From Oegoconia quadripuncta (lineage: Eukaryota; Arthropoda; Insecta; Lepidoptera; Autostichidae): a stretch of DNA of 64,000 nucleotides. Below, in pieces: positions 42,301-54,419 of this stretch. The stretch lies in contig OX438755.1 in assembly GCA_949316235.1 (NCBI GenBank), positions 18,118,151 through 18,182,150 of the forward strand. Reading direction: 5' to 3'. The translations under genes and the position numbers were made by a program. How positions within the stretch are numbered: position 1 is the stretch's first letter; the number at the start of each line of letters is the position of its first letter. The notes under the pieces were generated by a model, which was given only the letters and a program-made list of their open reading frames with translations, had not been told where the DNA came from and did not search any database.

Positions 42301-42889
42301 GCTACGCTCGGGTAATAATTCTATGGCTCGAACGCCAATAGTTAGAGGGACAAATAAGTCTTTAACCCGAGGTAATTACTGTGCTTTTCATTACGAATAC
42401 AAGGAAAGTAAAAATAAAACCATGAGTTAATACAAATCTCTGGTATACAGAAGAATAAACAAAACTCCACAACTCGAAAAAACAAATGAAGATAGCATTG
42501 CCGCTTTCCCGCCTATTTCGTTTTGTTTTTTTTCTGTGGCCGGCCAGCTATCCAGCGTTAATTTTTCATTTTCATCATTGAAAAAATTATAAATAATCGA
42601 TGTTATTTTAAAGAAATAGTTGAAACTAAATTATAATAAAGTCATTTAAAAAATATATTCTTTAATTTAATACTTAACTTTATGTTATTTTAATTTTACA
42701 TCGCGCTGTAATTGAGTGGCAAAAGAGAAAGTTGGAACATTGTTCAATGGAAATTTGGAAATAGAAATAGTTTTTTTATTTGACAGTGTTCAGTTGAAAA
42801 CGATTCTCCCTAGGGCTGAAAAGTATTACTTTCAACCCGCTCCTTAGGCCGCTTCATAGACCTACTTACGCGAGTATGAGTAATGAAAA

Positions 42890-42970
42890 GTTCTTGAGTG
42901 GAGACCACGTACAGACAAGCGCAACGTAGGACGTCCTCCCACAAGGTGGACCCACTTCCAACCGGTCTGT
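42890..42970 (+). pseudogene. RTE LINE fragment
   Basis: GAGTGGAGACCACGTACAGA continues as EWRPRTDKRNVGRPPTRWTH in one frame, the RTE block that follows the previous fragment in the intact protein. 600 bp separate the two. 42300-42890 and 42971-43631 hold nothing else recognised. Confidence 0.75.
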
Positions 42971-43631
42971 CTCTAAATTTATGTGCTCCTACAGCAGTGA
43001 TCGTCCTGTGGCTAATATAATGATGATAAAATAAAAAAGGAAAAGACTAGTTAGACACCATTGTTTGCAAACGCAAATAAATGAAAAAGAAATCAGAATT
43101 CTGTTCTCCCAATATTTAGTATTGAATTGGCCGTCTCGAGTGTTGATTAATTTAATTGTCAACGCAGTCTACCCGTACTCGCAAGTTAAACGTCCAATAA
43201 TAACCACCCTGGGTTATGAATAATAAGCGGCTCCGGAGTGAAACTAGTTCCAACTTTAAAACACCTATATAATGTCTATAATACTCGTATATGTACATAT
43301 TAGTTACAGAGCAAGCTCCTAACATTTTTAATTAGTGTTTTCGATCAGGATATAACGACTTTGCATCGGGATTATCTAATTATTTTAATTATACCTAATT
43401 AATGCTATTGAGAATCTTTGAGTATGTCTCAGTTTTATTTCACGATATTTTATGGTCATAAAAGTTGCAAGAAATTTGCTCCTTTGTAACATGAAGTGTC
43501 AGTTAGGACAACAAAAGTGCTTCTGCGGGCTAAGAGGAACAAGAGTTTCTGTTGCTAAAAATTTTGAATATAGCGCCACCTTGAGCAGTTATTTTCAGCA
43601 CTAGGCAATTATTTTAGTTCTAAAAACATTT

Positions 43632-43702
43632 TAGGGCAGATTTAGATAAGATGGTGGTAGCTAGCCAGGCGGATATAAATGCCCTACTACCAACCAAAAT
43701 GA
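43632..43702 (-). mobile_element. SINE-D middle fragment
   Basis: GGGCAGATTTAGATAAGATG, GTGGTAGCTAGCCAGGCGGA and CCTACTACCAACCAAAAT. Confidence 0.7.
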
Positions 43703-43824
43703 TTGATGATTAATGTCAACTCTAAATGATCCTGATGATATTTTGAACGTTGTAAACTACTTTTGTTCAATTGTGGGAGAACACATTGTTTGTGTGTGCC
43801 TGGAGTTGCAAGTTAACTACTTAG

Positions 43825-44230
43825 CTATATAAACGTCTAAACGAAAAATAGGAATGGCCCGAGAATTGAGCCCTGTGGAACACCTAAAGAAATTGAAAGT
43901 CCTGACGATTTCTTACTGTATTAGCCCCTTCAACTCGGTCACATAAGTATACTTACAAAATTTCGAGAGCACGACCCGCAATACAGTACTTGTGTAATTT
44001 CACTATCAATACGTCTCGTCTATAATGCCAATTAATACGCAATCCAAAGCTTTAGAGTAATTACAGAAACTGATTTTCGCATCCTGTTAATATTGCTAGG
44101 TTTGGAAAACATGTTCAATAGGAGCAACAGTGACATCGGTTGTTTAGCGATCCCGTTTGATACCTTTCTTTGAAGTTGTTGCTCTATTTGAAAATTTTAC
44201 CGAAAGTCCGTGTTGATATTGTTCCAAAAT
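43825..44230 (-). pseudogene. LINE RT fragment (GVPQGSILGP family)
   Basis: The minus strand contains NNRCHC, then CNYSKALDCV and LGVPQGSILGPFLFFV across shifting frames. This is the RT palm of a Jockey-group element and homologous to 52990-53420, but far more decayed. Confidence 0.75.
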
Positions 44231-44756
44231 AAATGGAGTCCGATGTACTACAGAATTTAAATGCTTTCACGAATGTAAAGCTGTATCTCAGTGAAGTAAA
44301 ATCTAATAATACAACATCAAAACAATCTACTAGACATAAAGAATTGTAATTTTAGTGCTAAAGTATATGCGTGATTTACCTACTTTATCAAATACAGGAA
44401 TTTGTAACAAAGCCAAATGGAAATTGTCAAACAAAATAACTTACCTAGTAACATCATTATTCTCTTTTATCTTGCTGTAGTGCAACTTAAAAAGTGAAGC
44501 TAGAGTTTCATATTAATTCAGTTTAGATGGCAGATTTGTCACCCCTGAATTCGACTGATTTGAATAATATTCTTGCTCCGTTTTAGAAAAATCTCGGCTC
44601 GAGACAATTTTGAATCGTATTGTAACTGATTCAGGTAGTATTTTGTTTGGCACTATCAAACCATTTCACAAATCCAATCCTTTAATTTTTTTCTCAAAGA
44701 TGTTCTCACTTGAAGGGTAACAAGAACAGTTGTGCCAGTTTCAAATTTTAATGGTT

Positions 44757-44822
44757 TTTACGGTTCCGTAGCCTAAAATGTAAAAAAATTTCTTTTTTAC
44801 ATTTTAGGCTACGGAACCGTAC
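44757..44822. repeat. Near loopless perfect palindrome
   Basis: ACGGTTCCGTAGCCTAAAAT + GTAAAAAA and its exact complement flank about 5 bases, giving a 28 bp stem. The right flank ACAGGATCACTTTATTGTCC is a common companion of this arm. 44231-44756 shows nothing else. Confidence 0.85.
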
Positions 44823-44964
44823 AGGATCACTTTATTGTCCATCTGTCTGTCGAGGTACTTTTTCTCATGAATGGCTGGGAGTATCAAGCAGCTTCATACG
44901 CCTGTAAAGTGTTACGAAATAACGAGGAATAATAGATACGATCTTTCGAAGCATACTAGAACTC

Positions 44965-45130
44965 CAATGGGACTTCAAATAAAATCAAATCAAAAATATT
45001 TTATTCAATGTAGGTTACAAAAACTTCAACACTCAGTTATTGAAAGTCAACAATGTTATTTTTTTTAAACTACATCGCTTCACAAGGTGTTACGGTTAGG
45101 GAGAAGAAGCAACAAGAAACTCCGCAACAA
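44965..45130 (-). mobile_element. LINE 3' tail
   Basis: The reversed tail AAATAAAATCAAATCAAAAA, TATTTTATTCAATGTAGGTT and GAAGAAGCAACAAGAAACTC is a familiar 3' UTR with a (GATTT) ending. 45131-45716 has no recognised feature. Confidence 0.55.
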
Positions 45131-45716
45131 CACATCTATTCAATTGGTTTCCATCTTTATAATAATATTACATTATTCCTTAGGAAAACAAAACTGAAGC
45201 CCAAAAAGTACTGGCCAGTAACTTTACATTTCTCGCTTCTGCGTACATAGTGGTTAAGTCATGTGACCTCTCACAATTATTAGGGCGTGTTACCCTTGAG
45301 ATTTTTTAACTTGAAAACCAAAACTTACTTTTTTTACGACTATGTGTTATACCACTTTTTTACTTCAATTAAGTTGTAGAATCGATAGTTGAAGTCTGTC
45401 GCATGCCTCGTTTCCATGTTGTACATCTTCGAAACGGCCATCCAACATGGCAAACAACCTTTCCCCTCTTTTAATATAAACCCACACTCATATTATTGAG
45501 ATACACATTACTGAGATACATCCGGAGTCATCATATACATAAACACCCCTAGTTTTTCGTCGGGAGTTATAAAACAGAAGAAATATCACACAAATTTCAA
45601 TACAGGGTGAAATTTAATTCGTGTAATTCCTGTTGACTCCACTCCTGATTATCAACAACTTTCCCCAAGGACCCATCGTCCAATTCGATCAAAAAATTTC
45701 TGACTACCTATAAATA

Positions 45717-45957
45717 ATAAATAATAAATAAATAAATATTTCGGACACTTACACCAATCATCTAGTCCCAAACTAAGCAAAGCTTGTACTATGGATACTA
45801 GATAACGGATAAACATACATAAATATTTATATAAACATCCATGACTCAGGAATAAATGTTCATATTCATCACACAAACATTTACCCGTCGCGAGATTCGA
45901 ACCCGCAACCGTTGGTTTCGCTGATAGGGTCACTATCCACTACACCAATCGGTCGTC
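45717..45957 (-). mobile_element. SINE-A copy, full length
   Basis: AATAAATATTTCGGACACTT to GGTTTCGCTGATAGGGTCAC and CACCAATCGGTCGTCG. 45958-46330 after it shows no feature. Confidence 0.9.
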
Positions 45958-46330
45958 GTATCAATCATACAAAGTAAACCACTCTGAAAACACCTTTAGT
46001 ACGGAAGTTCAACAATTTGAAGCTGAATTCGGCTATGGTTCCTAGTGGACAGTTCTTTGTAATCAGGAGTAGAGTCACCAGCCGAAAATGGTGGGACTTC
46101 TATACTAATGTTGGTTTCATAATGGTTTACTTGGTATGTATAATCGAAAATTTTTTGATCTCGCCTCCATAGGCCAACGAACCATTTCGTTGGCGAAAGT
46201 TGTAAAGAGTGGCGTCATCAGTTAATGGGAATTACGCGAATTCAAATTCACCCTGTATACGAATCAACACAAAACTCTCACCGAAGACCATATCAATTGA
46301 ATTCACTAAGAAGGATTTACATTCCATACA

Positions 46331-46610
46331 TGACGACGTATTTGGTGTAGTGGTTAGAAACTCTGCTACTATACCAAATGGTCGCTGGTTCGAATCCCGC
46401 TAGGGGCATATGTTTGTATGATGAATACAGACATGTGTTCCCGAGTTATGGATGTTTTACATTTATACATGTATTTATTTACAAAAAAAAATGTATTTGT
46501 GTAGTTTATCAACCATCTGGTATCCATAACACAAGCCTAGATGCTTACCGTGGACCTAGATGGCGCTGTGTGTTTGTGCAAAGACATTTATTATTTATTA
46601 TTATTTATTA
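46331..46610 (+). mobile_element. SINE-B copy, full length
   Basis: GACGACGTATTTGGTGTAGT, GGTCGCTGGTTCGAATCCCG, body and TTTATTATTTATTATTATTT tail. Confidence 0.9.
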
Positions 46611-47339
46611 TTCTTAATATTATTATTATCCTATTAATAGTATAATATAACCATTCATCATCACTGCTACAAAAACCTGGGCTAATATTAATGGTTCAGT
46701 TGTGCTCTTACTGTCTAGTCACCACAGAACAAAAAATACGTGAGGATAACCATCAGTGTCCCGGGAGGGTGGGAGATTCGTTATTACTATATCTGGAGCA
46801 TCTTGGTAGCAATATACATATGTCGCAGGCAGATCGTTAAATTAGATAGATTAATCATTTATTTACGCCATTGCGTTCACACAACTACACAATTTTAAAA
46901 TTACAAAGAAATATACATACAAATAAAAGTAAAGAATAGAAAATACAAAGAGCGAGTGTGTGCCGCAGTAGCACAAATGGTTTATAACTCAGTGTGGCAC
47001 ATCACTCAAAGAGCGAAACACTGGTTTTCAGTTACAATCCCTACAAGTACGAGTGCATAAAAGTCGCGCATGTTCCCGTCTGCGTGTACATTTTGTGGTC
47101 AATCGTGAGTGAAAAGTGTCCGTTGTTGATACAGTTAGTGTTGAGTAGTAATTATGATAACAAGTTAAATGAATGATAATGATGTGACAAAACGAAAAAG
47201 AGAAGTGCATAGGAAGTTCCACTACAGGTAACGCTTTGGAATTCCAATTTTTTGTTTTTCCATTAAATGCGCCCTAAGGTGTTTTTTGAACAAGCGTAAT
47301 GATCCGATATGCTTTAAATATTATTCCAGCACTTCGTTG
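46611..47339. other. Unrecognised stretch
   Basis: No repeat or coding signal recognised; GCACAAATGGTTTATAACTC at about 46970 does not fold as a tRNA. Confidence 0.35.
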
Positions 47340-47416
47340 CCTGGTAGCGGAAAGAGCCAGCGACCTCCAATTCGTAAACCCAATGTTGTTGACACTGAGC
47401 CACAGAGACGGTTAGT
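47340..47416 (-). mobile_element. SINE-D head fragment
   Basis: AGCCAGCGACCTCCAATTCG, TAAACCCAATGTTGTTGACA, CTGAGCCACAGAGACGGTTA. 47417-47941 is otherwise unrecognised. Confidence 0.65.
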
Positions 47417-47941
47417 ACGGACGTAGTTTTCGAAAAAATAACGCGGCGAGCGAGACATCAAACGCATGAGACTTCGCCTTTCCGCGGAATAATCTTTCAA
47501 GTGAATTGACGAAAGTGGACACAATTGCACCATAAATCATGTATAATTTTAAAGTTTTTCAGACCACCCCCGGCGAACGTGGGCGGACTGGTAATAATGG
47601 TTGTTATGCCAAGTTTTGGCAATAAGGGCGTTTATTAGCAAGAGCCCCGGGGTGCTATTCCGCCAACATTGACGTAAGCGTCTGAGCAAATTTTTGATTA
47701 AATTTGATGAATGGTAAATTAGAGCTGCATCGAGTCCGCCCCTTTATTTGATTAATAAAATTTTATTTTCTAAAGTGGCTTTATCAATAGCTGATAAAAT
47801 AGACTGCCATATACTGGGTCACTGCATACAGAAACATAGGTCATTGCTCAGGAGTTGAATGGGGGAAGGGTATGCTGAGATAGGTATATCTTGGCATTAC
47901 TTGTTACTGACATAGTTTTTAAGTTTACTAACAATATATGG

Positions 47942-48090
47942 ATAATGTCTGAAATACAATACAATACAAATACACTTTATTGCACAATAGAAAAGAAAAT
48001 ACAGTTTCAGAAAAGTGGTAAGAATAGAATGTACAATTCGGCGACCTTATCACTAAAAGCGATCTCTTCCATGCAACCTTTGGGTATAAG
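47942..48090 (-). mobile_element. LINE tail with stem-loop, (ATACA)n end
   Basis: AATACAATACAATACAAATA, CACTTTATTGCACAATAGAA and CCTTATCACTAAAAGCGATC, TCTTCCATGCAACC are the reverse of the tail at 48545-48690. Confidence 0.75.
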
Positions 48091-48218
48091 GAAATAAAGA
48101 GTTTTTTTTCTATTAACCCGTGAGAAGGCGCGCCTTATTTTATTACACGGTTCGGCGCGCGTGAGCAAACTGCTCATACTAAGTCCAAGTATTTTATTTA
48201 CTTAAATAATATTAACAC

Positions 48219-48520
48219 ATACATACATAGCGTCACGACATATATCCCAAATGGGGTGGTCAGAGATATCCCAAACAATAATGTTTGGGTGTTCCAAACA
48301 TTCAGAGTGTAATTATTGAAACAACATCAACGGTTCACCTTATGAAATATACAGAAATGCACATGTGACTGTGGATCTGTGGTCAAATACTCATTAAAGA
48401 TTAAATAAGGAATTAGTTTATAATTGATTTATAATGCTGTGTGGTTGGTTTCTGCACGTAAAAAGAATATACCCAACCTGTTTCTTTCCATGGGTGTCGT
48501 AAACATAAACAACATCCGTA
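48219..48520 (+). repeat. Interspersed repeat family F
   Basis: ACATACATAGCGTCACGACA, TATCCCAAATGGGGTGGTCA and CATCAACGGTTCACCTTATG, followed by a reversed family F end (TGCACGTAAAAAGAATATAC). Confidence 0.65.
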
Positions 48521-48544
48521 AATATTTACCTAGCTATTTCAAAT

Positions 48545-48690
48545 GTACTGTCCTTATACCCAAAGATTGCCTGTAAGAGATCGCTTTTAGTGATAAGGTC
48601 GTCAAATTGTTCATTCTATTCTTACCACTTTTCTGAAACTGTATTTTCTTTTCTGTTGTGCAATAAATGTATTGTATATTGTATTGTATT
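48545..48690 (+). mobile_element. LINE tail with stem-loop, (TATTG)n end
   Basis: CCCAAAGATTGCCTGTAAGA, GATCGCTTTTAGTGATAAGG and TGTTGTGCAATAAATGTATT followed by TATTGTATTGTATTG. Confidence 0.75.
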
Positions 48691-48870
48691 GTAACATCCA
48701 CATTCATCTTATGAAATATACAGAAATGCACATGTGTCAGTGTATGAGCACATCGCCGTTTAAACGTGTAAATCTATAGATATTTTCTGGTGGAAAGTCC
48801 CTTAGTCGCCTTTCACGACACCCACTGGAAGAAACAAGTTGGTTCTATTCTATTTGAGTGCCGAAACAAC
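48691..48870 (+). repeat. Interspersed repeat family F, second half
   Basis: CATTCATCTTATGAAATATA, CAGAAATGCACATGTGTCAG, CCCTTAGTCGCCTTTCACGA. The LINE tail before it may have interrupted family F. Confidence 0.6.
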
Positions 48871-49147
48871 ACAGCACAATAATAATATTAATAATTGACA
48901 TAAAAATCGATTATCTAATCTGACTAACTGAGCTGTACGTCCAGGAAGTACATCTGGGGTACTGTAGGTGTCCTAAAGCACAGGCTACCGCCTATTTTAG
49001 GCATCAGTCTTCACACGTGCTCACCAGACTGAAGTAACACTGTTATCCTGTACATTTCTCTTTAGCGTGAGTTTGTGAAGGACAAATTACATTTATTATT
49101 TATTATTTATTATATATTTATATATACATTTATTATTATTATTATTA

Positions 49148-49476
49148 ACTATGTAATAATATTAAAATGCGAAAGTTTGGATGTTTGTTTGTTTGTTGCT
49201 CAATCACGGCGAAACGGCTTTTTTTTTTTTTTTTTTTTTTATGAACAACGGTTTGGTACTTGACGTCAATCACACCTGATGTTAAGTGAAGATGAGGTCG
49301 AAGGTGGAAGCGTACTGACCCGGAAACCCCAACACAGTGAACGGATTTGTATGAAATGTGGTATATAAGTAGAACATACCCTGGATTATTGGATATTTTT
49401 TAACGTGGTAAAGTGAATAAACAAATTTCCGCGATAAAGTTACTCCACGCAGGCGAAGCCGCGGGCGGAAAGCTAG
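49148..49476 (+). mobile_element. Helitron-like element, copy 2
   Basis: AATAATATTAAAATGCGAAA to AGGCGAAGCCGCGGGCGGAA + AGCTAGT; interrupted by a SINE-D piece after GGCGAAACGGC. Confidence 0.6.
49217..49336 (-). mobile_element. SINE-D 3' half nested in Helitron copy 2
   Basis: A poly(T) run then ATGAACAACGGTTTGGTACT and GGAAACCCCAACACA; the remaining SINE is missing, so it inserted as a truncated copy. 49477-49900 after the Helitron has no recognised feature. Confidence 0.75.
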
Positions 49477-49900
49477 TTTTAAATAAAAAACATATGTTTA
49501 GTCTTTATGTATGTATGTATCACGCAGTTGACATGTGACCCAACTGTAAAGCAGGTAATCCAGTACAATTACATTTCTAATTGTATTTTAACACGTGATA
49601 GTAAGGAATACTAATTCCCAGAGCTCCGGTTACTTAACCGGCTTTATTTTCCAAAATTCAATTTATTCAGCACTAACAATCCAATCTAAAAAAACTGTCA
49701 CGTAATTTTGTGCATATGAAAAGTGTTGCCATCAATTTGATTGCTGTATTGATTTTGATTGAATTTTGAACGCCGAATTAAGTTTTCTGGGAAATTGATT
49801 GGACCAGCGCGACCCGCCAATTAGGTATAGTATTGTTATATTTTTTAATATTCTCAACACAATATTTTATTTTATGCACAAAAGGGGTTATCGCTGACTT

Positions 49901-50288
49901 TAACCGTCTCCGTGTATCAATGTAAACAACATTAGGTCGCGGGTTCGATCTGGGGATTGAACCCCGCTGGGGCGGGTACATGTTTAAACTCGGTTTGGTT
50001 GGTGGTAGGATATTTAAAATCCCCGCCTGGCTAGCTAACACCATCTTATCTAAGTCTGCCACCAAACGGCAATGTTAAATAGCGTTGTTATGTCCCGTTT
50101 GTTAGAGATAAGATAGCCAATCCGTCAAATATCATGGAGTTTCCAGGTCAGTATGCTTGCACCTTGCCTTTGTCCAGCAGTGCACGTTTTTCGGCTGATA
50201 TGATGACACTTGCACCTTGGGCCTCATCTTCACTTAACATCAGGTGTGATTAAGGCCAAGTGCTAACCCGTTGTGCATTAAAAAAAAT
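49901..50288 (+). mobile_element. SINE-D copy with a nested RTE insertion
   Basis: TAACCGTCTCCGTGTATCAA, GGTCGCGGGTTCGATCTGGG, through AGATAAGATAGCCAATCCGT to CATCAGGTGTGATTAAGGCC and a short poly(A). Confidence 0.88.
50167..50208 (+). mobile_element. 42 bp ultra-short RTE insertion with 11 bp TSD
   Basis: CCTTTGTCCAGCAGTGCACG, TTTTTCGGCTGATATGATGA is the extreme 3' end of an RTE element (...FVQQWT.. stop, TGATGA tail). CTTGCACCTTG flanks both sides (50156-50166 and 50209-50219). Confidence 0.85.
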
Positions 50289-50420
50289 TCTTTTCAACGG
50301 CTTAACCGATTTTCATCAAACAACTAAATAACTTAGAACCTGTCTCCTCATTTAGTCTTTCAAACCACACTCAAATCGGATCACGCATTGCAGAGATACG
50401 GTCGGACATAGACTTGGCAC
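50285..50420 (-). repeat. Interspersed repeat family G
   Basis: CAACGGCTTAACCGATTTTC, CTGTCTCCTCATTTAGTCTT, CAAATCGGATCACGCATTGC; reverse of 13910-14050. 50421-51184 beyond it contains only repeat J (50655-50715) and CTACGA-rich words at 50510-50570. Confidence 0.55.
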
Positions 50421-51184
50421 ATACACACACACACTCAAAACGCCGTCAAATACATAACACCCGTCGTTTTAACTCGGGGGTTACTTAAATATAATTTGTA
50501 GCATAGCCTACAGAGTCGTAGCTACCATCTACGAACGTGGCTACGACGTAGCGCTACAAGTGCTACGAGCACCGTTGCGACGACGATACGCCGTGAGCGA
50601 TTGTGTAACGTGCTAGAAGCACGGAAACACGCTTATGAAAGTGTCAAAGTGTCACGCTTATCAAAAGAAAGACCGCACCAGATAATGCTTAACTCCGCTA
50701 ATCGAAAACGAATGGATAGATATATAGATAAATCGTTTATTTGTGAGATTTTTATTATTATTATTTTTAGGGCTACAACACCACAGACAGGCTTCAAACT
50801 TACACCTCTCTTTTTGCATAAAATAAAAGGGTTTTAAACCGATCCCACTCCGGTATGAACGAGCAACGAGCAATAATACAAACGAATAACATAGTACATA
50901 TCAAATCACATTAAATAGAGTATATTCAATTTGATTCCGAGCCCGTTCGCAAGACGAATTACCCCCAAAACCTTGAGCCTTTCGAGATAAGTAATGTGCT
51001 GAATTAATAACGTTAGTTGTGTTCAAGCAATTTCAATATTACAGGAATGTGGGTTGGGTGAGTATCATCTTTTATCTGAGCACTAGTTGGAACTTTCGAC
51101 TCCGTTCGCTGACTTTGTGAAATTATAATGGGAGAAGAACAAAAGTAAAATTTGAAATTTGCATTTTATATTGAGCTGCATCAC

Positions 51185-51277
51185 CATCATCAGATCAGTG
51201 ATAGAACGTCCACTGCTGAAGCCTCCCCTTAGATACCCACAGCGATGTATGGGATGCGGCATGCGGAGTTCTCGCTT
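51185..51277 (-). mobile_element. RTE-related 3' end
   Basis: The minus strand reads RTPHAASHTSLWVSKGRLQQ, WTFYH then a stop and CTGATGATGGTGATG, the C-terminus and tail of an RTE relative (QQWT). Confidence 0.65.
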
Positions 51278-51358
51278 CTTGATAGAACAGAACAGAACAG
51301 AATAGAATGGAACGGAACGGAACGGAACAGACTAGAACAGAATAGAATAGAATACATT
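51276..51358 (+). repeat. GAACA/GAATA/GAACG pentanucleotide array
   Basis: About 16 degenerate pentamers (AGAACAGAACAGAATAGAAT, GGAACGGAACGGAACGGAAC). Directly follows the RTE end. 51359-52410 beyond shows no feature. Confidence 0.85.
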
Positions 51359-52410
51359 TATTAGTCGACCATGACACCATGTCACTTGACCTACATTATA
51401 CACATACAATATAAAATTTAGGTTGCTATACAAAATTTGTTAAAACTAATAACAGGAGACGTGACCCATATCAGGGGCAACGAAATGGTCCAGCCCCTGT
51501 AGCATGACATCCTTTGTCGCTCACTACATTGGTGTGAGAGTTTGATAATTGTATATTTAATCCAAGCGAATGAGCAGGACAAATATTATTTTGCGCGACA
51601 TAAACGATAATCGCGCCTATCAGTGGCGCTACCTTGATATACGCCCAAAAGCCCGGCATGCCTTTGCCTTAATAAAACACTCGATCAGGAACATCAACTT
51701 CAAACTTTATTAATCTTTAAACAGTACAGTAATTGCAAATGACCCTACAGATTGAAGAGAAAGGCAACTGTGTAAAAACCACAAATCATTCATGAAATAT
51801 TACTCAGGCTTGCCCTACTCAGAAACCCTAGGTACGCCACTGCCCCAGGTCTGCCCACGCTGAGCTTTAGAACTTTTATGCCCCAACCGCTATATGTGCC
51901 ATACCCATTGTCCCTTCAACGTCCTAATTCCCTGGGCTAAGTAACGGTAAAAGTTTATTGTTGCTTTCCGATGTGAAGGGACTATCATACTCCAGTTGAT
52001 TCTGTAAAACTTATTCTTCACATCGCATGCTGCGGTATGACTCCAAATGACTATCAACGCTACTGTCATAATAGTAAAGTTCACGGTGATTTGAAATAAT
52101 TGTACGTCTCGCTTTTGATCTGTGCGTCCATTTGGTTTTGTTTTCATTAAAAATCATTCAACCACATTAAAGACAACTATTCACGTCGTCAAGAGATTTC
52201 TGTCGTCTCCTAAATTTGAAAAGCAAGAAAGCGTCACCACCAAATATTGTTATTTCATGGTTTCCGTTTATACCAGCCATACTCAACCTTTTTTCCCCTG
52301 GGTCACATAGTCGCTACTGCTACATCTTGCGGGAAGCAAGAATCTAGCATAATAGCCTACAATGTATAACTATAACATAGCGTATTTTAAACTACAATAA
52401 ATCGCCACAT

Positions 52411-52684
52411 TTAAATAAATAAATAAATAACATTGGACATGCACACAATGCCATCTAGTTCCACTTTAAGCAACTATAGGCGTGTTTTGTGGATACCAGA
52501 TGGTTGGTATACTACATAAATACATTTTTTTTAGTAAATAAATATTTATTATTAATGAAAACATCCATAACTCGGGTACACATGTCCATATTCATCATAC
52601 AAACATATGCCCTAGCGGTATTAGAACCTGCGACCTTTTGGTATAGTGGTCAGAGTTTCTAACCACTACACCAAACAGGTCGTC
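52411..52684 (-). mobile_element. SINE-B copy
   Basis: AATAAATAACATTGGACATG, ACAATGCCATCTAGTTCCAC through TAGCGGTATTAGAACCTGCG to ACCAAACAGGTCGTC. Confidence 0.88.
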
Positions 52685-52989
52685 ATTTGAATTTTGAAAC
52701 ATTTGAAATTGAACATTTATTTTTGGACACTGAGGTAAAGTTTTGTTAATTCTGCTACGTAATTACTGCATGCTTATTTTAAAACGTCGTCTAGGTGTGA
52801 ATCAGTAAGCCGATATCTATAGTCATAGTGTTGTGCGCTCAAGAGTAAGTAGAGCTCTGTGTGTGCGATATAAGAAGGAGGCATGAGAATGAGCAAGTAA
52901 AATGATAAATAAATAAATGAACAACATTATTTCTACACCATATTGTACCGTTATTTATAAAATACTACTGGTATTCTAAAAATGCTGTA

Positions 52990-53420
52990 TTAGGTTTCGG
53001 GTTGCGTAGAAAAGGCTAGCGGCCCGTAGGATGAGTATAGCAGGTCTATAGACCTACAGTTAGGTAGATAATTGATATAGACAAGAAATAGAAATGGCAC
53101 GAGAATTGAACCCTGTGGAACATCTATGCAAACTGGAGATCCTGCCGACCTCTTACTATTACCATCAATCCTTTGAACTGGATTACACAAGTACATTCCA
53201 AAAGGTCGAGAACACGGTCCATAAAGCCATAAAGACGTAATTTCCAGACCAGACCTTCTGATGTACGCAATTAAAAGCCTTGAACAGATCACAGAAAATA
53301 TCTATCTTCCAGGCTTCAAATGTATGTTCTGTGAGCGCAACACCGGCATCGGTTTTTGAGCGACCCTGTGTGAATCCAAATTGCTATGTATAGGATTATA
53401 GAGAATAGGAGAATTACCGG
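52990..53420 (-). pseudogene. LINE RT palm fragment (Jockey group)
   Basis: The minus strand reads IQFGFTQGRSKTDAGVALTE, HTFEAWKIDIFCDLFKAFNC (first Asp), VFMALWTVFS and then, after a frameshift, DVPQGSILVPFLFLVYINYL. The active-site YADD is beyond the preserved part. Long but shifted frames. Confidence 0.82.
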
Positions 53421-54419
53421 TTTAGATCCACTTCAAAATGTGGGTTATATATGCGTCGTCACTTACAATGAGGACTCATAATTCTGACGCTCACCTGAAG
53501 TTGACTGTACAAAGGACATATCACTTTGTATTCAGATCAACATAATGACAGATCAACAAACATGGCAATATGATAACGACGAGATATGAATTACAAGAGA
53601 TACCTACACATAGCGCTATCAAGGAATGTGTAATCAACGCACCAGGCGTCAACAAATGGCGGTAGATAACGTTTCTCATCCTTTATCAAATTTGGAACGT
53701 TAAGGGCTGTCTGGTCTTAATTTCCTTTGCCGTGGAATATTTCGTTGGGCAGCGTACTCATATTAGTCCTGTAAGGATACACTTTTAACTTCTTATAATC
53801 TGTTTTTTGCACATGGATAAAGTACATTTTAGTGATAGATTAAAAATTTATTCTAATAAATCAGTGGCTTCAGATATAGTATAGATATTTAGAAATTAAA
53901 CATAGACTATTACATTAAAATTACCACTGTGGATTTCATTGCGTCGGAGAATATATTTAAAACTCATGTAACCATTTAAAAAAACGATCAATAACTTCTT
54001 TATATTCGTATTTATGAAAAATTTCACCGAGGGTTTTTATCACGACTCAATAAACTATTTCTATAAATATAAAAGTAGCCGTTGATTAATTAAAAAAAAA
54101 TGTTTTAGGAGATCTTACATTCTTTTACAACGCAATGGAGTTCACAGTGGTATATTTAATTTAATATTGTAGTTTTATAACTACTCGTAAATACTATACA
54201 TAAAGCAAGCTACAGAATTATTAGAAAAAATTAATAGTACCTATCTCTTAACATTTTACTAAAAATGAGGAAATTTAAATTTATAGGAAGTTACACCACA
54301 AACATTACGTAATTTTACTGGCCTATTAGAAGGTGAGTTAATGAAATGGGTCAATATGGAGACGTCAACTCTTGGTAGAGATTTCTTCTGAGGAACCACA
54401 TCGCCGAGTTTAGAGATAA
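53421..54419. other. AT-rich stretch, nothing recognised
   Basis: Only the TTATAGGAAGTTACACC motif (54280) shared inverted with 36839. No gene signal. Confidence 0.4.

Noticed and set aside
40612..42970. A single continuous decayed RTE element
   Set aside because: The three pieces are in the right order and orientation, but the first ends in an unrelated LINE tail at 40969 and the spacing is too long, so I list them as separate fragments.
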